NCBI GenBank assembly: GCA_030592465.1 | Contig: JAUVJB010000055.1 | Coordinates: forward strand, 1-13,816 | Direction of reading: 5' to 3' | Length of the DNA stretch: 13,816 nucleotides | Source: Bacteroidota bacterium | GTDB taxonomy: Bacteria; Bacteroidota; Bacteroidia; Bacteroidales; B39-G9 | Part shown: positions 1 to 5,496 of the stretch, piece after piece | How positions within the stretch are numbered: the stretch's first letter is position 1 | Layout of the letters: each line of letters starts with the position of its first letter | Position numbers and translations under genes: made by a program | The notes under the pieces: generated by a model | Seen by the model: the letters and a program-made list of their open reading frames with translations, nothing else | What the model was told of the DNA's origin: nothing | Database searches by the model: none

Positions 1-477
1 ATCTTGTCGGCTTTCTTTTATTGATTTAGTTATAAAACCTGTACTAACAAAATATTTTACATTTGTGATAGGATACTTTGTTAATTTTTTATATTGTTCA
101 TCTGTTAAACGATAAATAATCATTGATGATACAGTCATAAAATTTGATTCTTGTTCTGTTGTATCCCTTTTTACTTTTCGTGGACTTAGAGTAACGGTTG
201 AATTATCGGAAAGCGTAAAAACCAAATCAGTATTATCCTTTATCTTAAAACTATTATACCTAAAATATTTCAATTTTAAATATTTTCTGTCTCCAATTGC
301 TTGTGCTTTAAAATAAAATGGCTGCCCATTAACTCGGCATATTGAAATAGGTACTGTTCGTATTATTCTTAATTCAGTTAAGGCATCAATCTCATTTTTT
401 TCATATTTGCATTTTTTTTGTGAAAAAACTGAAAATGAAACAAATAAAAAAATTATAATAAGGATATTTTTTGTCAT
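1..477 (-). CDS. Exported hypothetical protein, C-terminus cut by window edge
   Basis: An open frame of 159 codons runs from an ATG at 477 to the left edge with no stop, so only the N-terminal part is visible. It begins with MTKNILIIIFLFVSFSVFSQ, a short basic start, a hydrophobic core and a likely signal peptidase I site near FSQ, so the product is probably exported to the periplasm or outer membrane. The rest is rich in Lys, Tyr and Thr with alternating beta-like stretches. I recognise no motif. It lies 94 bp downstream of the cyclase-like gene on the same strand, so co-transcription is possible. A TAAATTTG box just upstream (518-525, minus strand) could also give it its own promoter. The coding call is good; the function is unknown. 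Confidence 0.75.
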   Translation of the reverse strand, partial: MTKNILIIIFLFVSFSVFSQKKCKYEKNEIDALTELRIIRTVPISICRVNGQPFYFKAQAIGDRKYLKLKYFRYNSFKIKDNTDLVFTLSDNSTVTLSPRKVKRDTTEQESNFMTVSSMIIYRLTDEQYKKLTKYPITNVKYFVSTGFITKSIKESRQD

Positions 478-517
478 GTAATAATTCGTTATTGTACGAT
501 GCAAATAATTGTTTATG

Positions 518-525
518 CAAATTTA
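518..525 (-). promoter_or_regulatory. Candidate -7 box for the exported hypothetical gene
   Basis: On the minus strand this reads TAAATTTG, a perfect match to the Bacteroidota -7 consensus TAnnTTTG. It lies about 40 bases before the ATG at 477. No TTG is found at the expected distance upstream, where the sequence is only A/T tracts, so support is moderate. Confidence 0.35.
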
Positions 526-571
526 TAAAAGTTAATTAAAAAAAAAATTTATTAACTGTCTTTATAAATAA

Positions 572-1798
572 CTATATTTTTGATAAAATTTTATTGAGTT
601 TTAAATTTGGAATAGTTCCGCCTTTATCAAACGAATACTCATGCTTAATTCTATTAACAAAATACATATCAACACCTTGATCATTTTCCAATGAAAATTT
701 ACCATGATATTCACAATCAAAATATTCTTTAACATAATCATAAGTAGAAGCAGAAATATTAATAATATCAGTATTTGATTCTATTTCCATTTGTCCTGCA
801 ATATTAACCGCATCACCCCAAATATCGTAAGCTAATTTATTTTTCCCTACTATACCGGCAATAACTTCTCCTGTATTAACACCAATACTTAATTCAAATA
901 TTTTTTTATTTTGTTTTTTATTTATTTCATTAATATCCTCAATAAATTTTCTCATTTTTAAACTAACAAGAAGAACATCAATGGGATTACTTTTGTTTCT
1001 TAATGGCACACCGCCTGCACAGATATACAAACCGGCATTTGTTTTTATTTTTTCAACATAATGTGTTTCAATAATCCCATCAAAATATGAGAAAAAATGA
1101 TGCAAATAATTAATCATATCATCTGTAGAAAAGTCATGAGAATATCTTGAAAAATTCCTAAAATTGGCATATAATACAGTTACTCTTTTATAATGTCGAG
1201 GTTTTGCATATCCTTTACTTTTTAACTGTACTGCAACTTCATAAGGCAAAACTCTCGAAAGAACTGATTCTGTTTTTTGTTTTGATTCTTCAATTGCTTG
1301 CTTTTGTTCGTAAATCTCCTGTTTTTGTTCCTCTATATAATCTTTAATGTCTTCAATATGTTCAGATAAAGTTAATGTATTTTCTTGTTCTTGCTTAAGT
1401 TCTTCTTCAACTTCTTTTAATCTTGTAATATCAGTCTCAACAGCAATAAAATTTATTATCTTATTATCATCATCAAAAATTGGTGTTAATGTTGTTTGAA
1501 CCCATTTTACCCGACCTGATTTTGTTTCACTTTCTTTAATATAATTTAAGGAGTGATTCTCTTTAAAAAAATTAGTGTCTGTTTTGTGTATATCCTTTAT
1601 GGCTTCCGATGCTATTTTACTATACTTTGTTTTATATTCTTCAACAGTATATCCATATAATCGAGAAAAAGCATCATTTGCCCAAATCACCTTACCTTCA
1701 GAATTCATAAACACAATTGAATTGTCAACAATATTTGCCCAGTCAGGAACTTCAATATACTTTTTAAAAAATTCACTATTTTGTTTCTTACTATTCAT
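572..1798 (-). CDS. PAS domain plus degenerate class III adenylate/guanylate cyclase-like protein
   Basis: A 408-residue soluble protein with no membrane segment. Residues about 22-128 form a PAS/PAC sensor (IVFMNSEGKVIWANDAFSRL, closing with ETDITRLKE). Residues about 128-180 are a Glu/Lys/Gln-rich coiled coil. Residues about 184-385 are a class III nucleotidyl cyclase homology domain (VTVLYANFRNFS, EKIKTNAGLY, YDIWGDAVNIAGQME). In active enzymes two aspartates bind the catalytic metals. Here they are Asn212 (YANF where FADI is usual) and Gly256 (NAGLY where IGDAY is usual). The transition-state arginine is Gln336. The adenine-recognising Lys252 and Asp325 and the conserved Asn332 are kept. 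The domain is therefore probably inactive alone, but resembles the C2 half of heterodimeric cyclases. It may be a pseudo-enzyme sensor or a partner of another cyclase. The fold call is firm; the activity is inferred. Confidence 0.88.
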   Translation of the reverse strand: MNSKKQNSEFFKKYIEVPDWANIVDNSIVFMNSEGKVIWANDAFSRLYGYTVEEYKTKYSKIASEAIKDIHKTDTNFFKENHSLNYIKESETKSGRVKWVQTTLTPIFDDDNKIINFIAVETDITRLKEVEEELKQEQENTLTLSEHIEDIKDYIEEQKQEIYEQKQAIEESKQKTESVLSRVLPYEVAVQLKSKGYAKPRHYKRVTVLYANFRNFSRYSHDFSTDDMINYLHHFFSYFDGIIETHYVEKIKTNAGLYICAGGVPLRNKSNPIDVLLVSLKMRKFIEDINEINKKQNKKIFELSIGVNTGEVIAGIVGKNKLAYDIWGDAVNIAGQMEIESNTDIINISASTYDYVKEYFDCEYHGKFSLENDQGVDMYFVNRIKHEYSFDKGGTIPNLKLNKILSKI

Positions 1799-1869
1799 CT
1801 ATTTCTTTTCAATTACTGATTATTTTTATAAAAATACAAATAAAAAATTTAAACAACCTACAAACTTCT

Positions 1870-1900
1870 CAAATTTAATAAATTAACAAAGATAATTCAA
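1870..1900 (-). promoter_or_regulatory. Promoter of the cyclase-like gene
   Basis: On the minus strand, TTG (1900-1898), a 20-base spacer and TAAATTTG (1877-1870) match the Bacteroidota -33/-7 consensus exactly. Transcription would start near 1864 and leave a leader of about 65 bases before the ATG at 1798. Confidence 0.6.
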
Positions 1901-1917
1901 AATTATTTTATTAAAAG

Positions 1918-1946
1918 TTTATTTTCTTTGATATAAAGAAAATAAA
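1918..1946. promoter_or_regulatory. 12-bp perfect inverted repeat, possible operator
   Basis: Two perfect 12-bp arms (TTTATTTTCTTT and its complement) are separated by GATAT. The repeat overlaps the TTTG of the candidate FKBP promoter and lies 18 bp beyond the -33 end of the cyclase promoter. That is where a dimeric regulator of the divergent pair could bind. The arms are AT-only apart from one G/C pair each, so chance is possible. Confidence 0.35.
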
Positions 1947-1958
1947 ATTTTAACTTCG
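1927..1958 (+). promoter_or_regulatory. Candidate promoter of the FKBP gene
   Basis: TTTG (1927-1930), a 20-base spacer and TAACTTCG (1951-1958) match TTTG-N20-TAnnTTTG with one mismatch. It is the best plus-strand match in the 311-bp divergent spacer. It would give a leader of about 145 bases, longer than usual, so a promoter nearer the gene cannot be excluded. Confidence 0.4.
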
Positions 1959-2109
1959 CAAAAATTTTAATCTAAATTTATTTTAAGAAACCCGCATGAT
2001 AAAAAATATTTAATATAAAGAAAAGATGCAAATTATTTATTTGAATATCTAATAATACATTCAAATACATGCGGATTACATCTGACCTTTAAAAATAAAT
2101 TATTAACAA

Positions 2110-2799
2110 ATGAAATTTAAAACTTTAATTTTAGTACTTAGCTGTTTAACAGCTTTTGCTTGTAATTCACAAAACGGGACTATGAAAAAAGACATCACTC
2201 TTGATACTGAATTAGATTCAGTGAGTTATAGTTTAGGAATAACTATGGCTGAAAACATTAAAAAAGGCGGAGTTGAAAAAATTAACTCTACAGATCTATC
2301 TGCAGCTATCGATCACATCTTCAACGGAGATACAACTTTAATAGAGACAAAAGAAGCTGAAAATATCTTAAATAATTATTTTAGAAATTTACAAATGAAA
2401 AAAGCTGAAAAAAATAAAGAAATTGGCGAAAAATTCTTAGAAGAAAACAAAACAAAAGAAGGTGTTGTAACTCTTGAAAGTGGTTTACAATATAAAATTT
2501 TGACAAAAGGAACAGGTGCTATCCCAAAATTAACCGACAAAGTTACAACTAATTATAAAGGAACTTTAGTTGATGGTACTGTATTCGACAGCTCTTATGA
2601 TAGAGGACAACCTGCTCCTTTTCCTGTAAACGGAGTTATTAAAGGCTGGACAGAAGCTTTACAATTAATGCCTGTTGGTTCAAAATGGGAACTTTATATT
2701 CCTTCTGATTTAGCTTATGGCAAAAGAGGTGCAGGGCAAGTTATTGGACCTGATGAAACACTTATTTTCCAACTTGAATTAATTTCAATTAATAAATAA
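2110..2799 (+). CDS. FKBP-type peptidyl-prolyl cis-trans isomerase, FkpA/Mip-like lipoprotein
   Basis: A 229-residue envelope folding catalyst that isomerises X-Pro peptide bonds. The N-terminus (MKFKTLILVLSCLTAFAC) is a lipoprotein-type signal with Cys18 as the likely lipidated residue. Residues about 36-115 match the helical N-terminal dimerisation domain of FkpA/Mip proteins (DSVSYSLGITMAENI). Residues about 125-228 are the FKBP domain. All active-site positions can be matched to human FKBP12: Tyr149, Phe159, Asp160, Phe171, Val176, Ile177, Trp180, Tyr203 and Phe220. It should therefore be active. It stands alone on the plus strand, divergent from the cyclase-like gene, and is followed by a strong terminator, so it is probably a single-gene unit. 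Length is normal for the family. Confidence 0.95.
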   Translation: MKFKTLILVLSCLTAFACNSQNGTMKKDITLDTELDSVSYSLGITMAENIKKGGVEKINSTDLSAAIDHIFNGDTTLIETKEAENILNNYFRNLQMKKAEKNKEIGEKFLEENKTKEGVVTLESGLQYKILTKGTGAIPKLTDKVTTNYKGTLVDGTVFDSSYDRGQPAPFPVNGVIKGWTEALQLMPVGSKWELYIPSDLAYGKRGAGQVIGPDETLIFQLELISINK

Positions 2800-2818
2800 G
2801 TTTAAAGTTTTTTGTAAT

Positions 2819-2858
2819 AAAAAAATAGGACTGCTGAAAAGTTAGTCCTATTTTTTTT
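2819..2858 (+). terminator. Intrinsic terminator after the FKBP gene
   Basis: A perfect 12-bp stem (AAAAATAGGACT, 2821-2832, with AGTCCTATTTTT, 2844-2855) encloses an 11-base loop and runs into eight T residues (2851-2858). It begins 20 bases after the FKBP stop codon. The A-tract on the left arm could allow use in the other direction too. Confidence 0.85.
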
Positions 2859-2892
2859 GTCGATAGGCAATAATTATAAACCTGCTAATAAC

Positions 2893-3104
2893 GCTCTTTC
2901 GGATTTGTAATCCGAAAGTTCTAAATATAAATGAAAACAATCATTTTTGCTTTCATGTGTATTATTTTCAATTTCTTCAATAATTCTTTTGCTTGTAAAA
3001 TTTCATACAAATCTGGCAGATTTCTTTTCTTCATCGCTTGCAATACATTGTAAATAATTTGATATTAAATAAGCAAAACTTTCAGATTGCAAATCCAAAA
3101 GAGC
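2893..3104. mobile_element. MITE- or REPIN-like element with 30-bp inverted ends
   Basis: The ends at 2893-2922 and 3075-3104 are inverted copies of each other, 26 of 30 bases identical, starting GCTCTTT(C/T)GGATTTG. Each end is itself a palindrome: 2896-2918 is perfect (10-bp arms, TGT loop), and 3079-3101 has two mismatches. Two palindromes in opposite orientation enclosing a short insert is the design of REP doublets (REPINs) and MITEs, which move with a transposase encoded elsewhere. On the minus strand the interior is mostly open and ends at a TAA at 2874-2876, with one TGA at 3003-3005. It may therefore hold a dead gene fragment. No transposase is present in the window. Confidence 0.55.
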
Positions 3105-3139
3105 AAATAATAATAAAGATAAAGGTTTAGTAAATAAAA

Positions 3140-3162
3140 GGCACAAGCGAGACGCTTGCGCC
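3140..3162. repeat. REP-like palindrome
   Basis: GGCACAAGCG, then AGA, then CGCTTGCGCC: 10-bp arms with one mismatch, which becomes a G-U pair if the minus strand is transcribed. It is far more GC-rich than its surroundings and is followed by AGTAG. It lies 30 bases downstream of the MORN gene stop and could also act on the 3' end of that transcript. No T-tract follows on the minus strand, so it is not a standard terminator. Confidence 0.5.
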
Positions 3163-3191
3163 AGTAGTGAGTTTTTTAGTGAGTTCAGAAG

Positions 3192-4940
3192 TTACTTTCT
3201 TGTTTTATTCCTATTATCTGCTTTCACTTTAACTAATTGCCCTTTTTTATAAACACATTCGTAAAGAACCTTGCCGTCAATTGTTAAAAATTTTTCTATG
3301 CCGTTTTTTTGTCCGGCTTTATAATTTGTTTCACTGTGTAAACTGCCAACTTTATACCAGGTAAACCATTTGCCTTCAGGTATATCATTTTTGTAAAATT
3401 CCTGACGCCTTTTTTGTCCGTGTTTGTCATAATATGTCCATTCATCATTTTTTTTGCCATTAAGATAATTACCCGAAATATTTATTTGTCCTGATTCTAA
3501 CCAAGTTTTATATTCTCCGTTATGAATGCCCATTTTAAAATTTTCTTCCTTTCGTTTGTTTCCGTTTTCAAACCAATAAACGGCAATGCCATCTTTAACA
3601 TCATCTGTATATTCAATTTTATATTTTGGCTTGCCGTCTTCAGACCATGCTTGCCACAAACCGGTCATTTTACCTAAATTAAAACTACCTTCAATTTGTT
3701 TCCTGCCATTTTCATACCACGATATCCATTTTCCGCTTTCTTTTCCCTTTACAAATACACCTTTATGAAAAATTTGTTTATTTTCATAATATACTGTCCA
3801 TTCCCCATCTTTTAACCCATCAACATAATTAGCCTTTTTCCAAACTTCTCCACTACCATACCAAAAAGTCCATTCTCCTGTCATTTTGCCGGTTTTGTAA
3901 AACCCCTCGTTACCTTTTACTCCATCGGTGCGCCAATAAGTCCATTTGCCTTCTTGAATATTATTAACAAAATTACCTTCAATATCTATTTTACCATCCT
4001 GACGCCACCATTTAGCCAAACCGTTTTTTTTATTATCTGTAAAATTTATCTCTTCTTCTTTATTGCCGGTTTTAAACCAATTGGTTTTTACGCCATCAAT
4101 CTTACCGGCTTTAAAATTTACTGTACTTTTTAGTTTCCCGTCCTCGAACCAAAACGTCCACAAATCTTGTTTCTGCCCTTTAATTAAAGTACCCTGCATC
4201 TCTTTTTGCCCGCTGTGATACCATCTTGTGTTTTCGCCACTTTCGTAATTTAACTTACTCTTTATCTTACCATCTTCATACCATGATAACCACGTACCAA
4301 TGCTTTTCCCATTTAAAAATTTTCCTGTGGACATTTTCTGTCCATTCATATACCAATAAGTCCATTCATTATTTTTCAAACCTTCACTATATTGACCTTG
4401 CTCTTTTATTTTCCCGGTCGAATAATAGCTAACATAGTTACCATCACCTTTATCAATAATTTTCTTTCTATTCTTATCCCAATAATTAATTAGTTTAACT
4501 ATACCAGTTGGGTAAAAATACTCTTCTTTTATTTTATTGCCTTGGTTGTCCCAATATGTCCACAAACTGTCTTTAATCCCTTTTTTATAAAAACCCTGTT
4601 CCTCTAATTTCCCGTTTTCATGCCAGCCGTAATATTTGCCCTGTTTAATGCCATTGATAAATTCGCCTTGGTTTTCAACATTCCCATTAGAAAAATAATA
4701 AATCAGATTACCATTAACAACTCCGTCTTTAAAATCTGTTTCCTGAACTTTCTTACCATTTTTACTCCAATATATCCATCGCCCTTGTTCAAGACCATCT
4801 TTCATAATACCTTCACTGCTTTTATTTAAATTTTCTAATACTCCGGCATCATTCTTTTTTTTATGATAATATGTAACTTTTGTTTGTGCAAACGTAATGT
4901 TAGCAACAAATAATAAAATTAAGACAGGAACTATTTTCAT
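3192..4940 (-). CDS. Exported MORN-repeat protein (MORN_2 / YwqK-like)
   Basis: A 582-residue protein with a signal peptide (MKIVPVLILLFVANITFAQ) followed almost entirely by about 22 tandem repeats of 22-24 residues. The pattern is roughly G-x-W-x-x-W/Y-x-x-x-G-x-x-x-x-x-x-x-F/Y-x-x-G. Examples are EWTYWYMNGQKMSTGKFLNG (from about residue 192) and KWISWYENGRKQIEGSFNLG. This is the MORN_2 pattern (Pfam PF07661). Automated pipelines often label such proteins toxin-antitoxin YwqK antitoxin, but nothing here supports an antitoxin role. MORN repeats form an extended beta-hairpin array, so a binding or scaffold role outside the inner membrane is likely. Repeats near residues 130-165 and the final one are more divergent. 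Trp content is very high. It appears monocistronic, with its own promoter at 5000-5030. Partner unknown. Confidence 0.9.
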   Translation of the reverse strand: MKIVPVLILLFVANITFAQTKVTYYHKKKNDAGVLENLNKSSEGIMKDGLEQGRWIYWSKNGKKVQETDFKDGVVNGNLIYYFSNGNVENQGEFINGIKQGKYYGWHENGKLEEQGFYKKGIKDSLWTYWDNQGNKIKEEYFYPTGIVKLINYWDKNRKKIIDKGDGNYVSYYSTGKIKEQGQYSEGLKNNEWTYWYMNGQKMSTGKFLNGKSIGTWLSWYEDGKIKSKLNYESGENTRWYHSGQKEMQGTLIKGQKQDLWTFWFEDGKLKSTVNFKAGKIDGVKTNWFKTGNKEEEINFTDNKKNGLAKWWRQDGKIDIEGNFVNNIQEGKWTYWRTDGVKGNEGFYKTGKMTGEWTFWYGSGEVWKKANYVDGLKDGEWTVYYENKQIFHKGVFVKGKESGKWISWYENGRKQIEGSFNLGKMTGLWQAWSEDGKPKYKIEYTDDVKDGIAVYWFENGNKRKEENFKMGIHNGEYKTWLESGQINISGNYLNGKKNDEWTYYDKHGQKRRQEFYKNDIPEGKWFTWYKVGSLHSETNYKAGQKNGIEKFLTIDGKVLYECVYKKGQLVKVKADNRNKTRK

Positions 4941-4999
4941 TTGTTTGTAATTTAATGTCGATTAATATTTAAGAAATTATATTTTTACAAGATAAAAGA

Positions 5000-5030
5000 C
5001 AAATGTATAAAGACAAACGGAAAAAGACAA
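5000..5030 (-). promoter_or_regulatory. Promoter of the MORN-repeat gene
   Basis: On the minus strand, TTG (5030-5028), a 20-base spacer and TACATTTG (5007-5000) fit the Bacteroidota consensus exactly. The predicted start near 4994 leaves a leader of about 53 bases before the ATG at 4940. Confidence 0.55.
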
Positions 5031-5164
5031 AAGCAATTTAGATTTGAGACTTTAGATTTTAGATTTCACAACATATACTTTGTGCGATTATATTTTGCAC
5101 TTCGGCAAGCTCAGTAGAGCCATAATGTAATTTGCTCGCCACGTGAAATCCTGATTTATCAAGT

Positions 5165-5357
5165 TATTTCATCAGGGTCATTTGTTTCATCGCCTGCCCC
5201 GTAAAATTGCGAAGCAATATTTCATGGGGTCATTTGCTTCACGTCATTAAGTCGTCATTTGGCTGCGCCGTCATTAGTTGTTTATTGACAATTTAATGAT
5301 AATTTAATGACTATTAATGACAATATATGCTAAAATTATAACCAAGTGAAGTATAAC
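5165..5357. repeat. GTCATT/AATGAC inverted repeat block upstream of mutA (ORF-less)
   Basis: GTCATT occurs five times on the plus strand (starting 5177, 5229, 5243, 5254, 5270). It is followed by the complement AATGAT/AATGAC three times at about 10-bp spacing (5295, 5306, 5316). Two imperfect direct repeats starting TATTTCAT (5165-5190 and 5218-5242) flank a stem-loop bounded by CCCC and GGGG (5197-5229). The segment 5254-5276 matches 7954-7976 in inverted orientation at 21 of 23 bases, and GAAGTATAAC (5348-5357) recurs at 8027-8036 before mutB. The block looks like a relative of the cassette between mutA and mutB, without its gene. Confidence 0.6.
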
Positions 5358-5465
5358 AAGACAAATGTATCTTGTTCAAACCCAAAACGTCTTTAAATTC
5401 AATATTATTACACAAAACATGACAAAAAACATATAAATAATATACAATTATATATTAAATGATAG

Positions 5466-5473
5466 TAGTTTTG
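5466..5473 (+). promoter_or_regulatory. Candidate -7 box for mutA
   Basis: TAGTTTTG matches TAnnTTTG perfectly and lies 23 bases before the mutA ATG, giving a leader of about 18 bases. No TTG lies 19-21 bases upstream, so the -33 part is weak or absent. Confidence 0.4.
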
Positions 5474-5496
5474 CATTATAAACAAAAAATAAAACC

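Larger units (their letters stand above)
2874..3191 (-). pseudogene. Possible decayed coding fragment downstream of the MORN gene
   Basis: Reading on in the frame of the MORN-repeat gene past its stop gives 62 open codons, then a TGA at 3003-3005, then 42 more codons to a TAA at 2874-2876. The stretches SDEEKKSARF and NNTHESKNDCFHLYLEL look protein-like in composition. However, the fragment overlaps the inverted-repeat element and the palindrome at 3140-3162, and I recognise no family. It could be a worn gene remnant or just open sequence inside a repeat. Low confidence. Confidence 0.2.
4941..5496. other. 556-bp gene-free spacer between divergent MORN and mutA genes
   Basis: No credible gene is seen. 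From left to right it holds the MORN-gene promoter (5000-5030), a short TTTAGATTT-rich stretch (about 5038-5068), a palindrome- and GTCATT/AATGAC-rich block (5100-5357), a small hairpin (5355-5376), and a mutA -7 box (5466-5473). GC content rises sharply within 5100-5275 compared with the flanks. Confidence 0.6.

Noticed and set aside
531..556. GTTAAT...ATTAAC hairpin as terminator after the cyclase-like gene
   Set aside because: The stem is only 6 bp, all but one pair A-T, and the T-tract lies in the loop instead of after the stem.
1575..1886. Plus-strand ORF of 103 residues
   Set aside because: It is antisense to the start of the PAS-cyclase gene and its promoter, with a composition typical of a shadow frame.
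3192..4940. Toxin-antitoxin antitoxin role for the MORN-repeat protein
   Set aside because: It has a signal peptide and about 22 repeats, and no toxin gene lies next to it. The label comes only from the YwqK family name.
4996..5370. 13-bp direct repeat AAGACAAATGTAT at 4996-5008 and 5358-5370, as if a target duplication around the repeat block upstream of mutA
   Set aside because: The left copy is part of an exact minus-strand promoter (TACATTTG with TTG 20 bases away), the words are low in complexity, and the block's own repeats do not end at these points.
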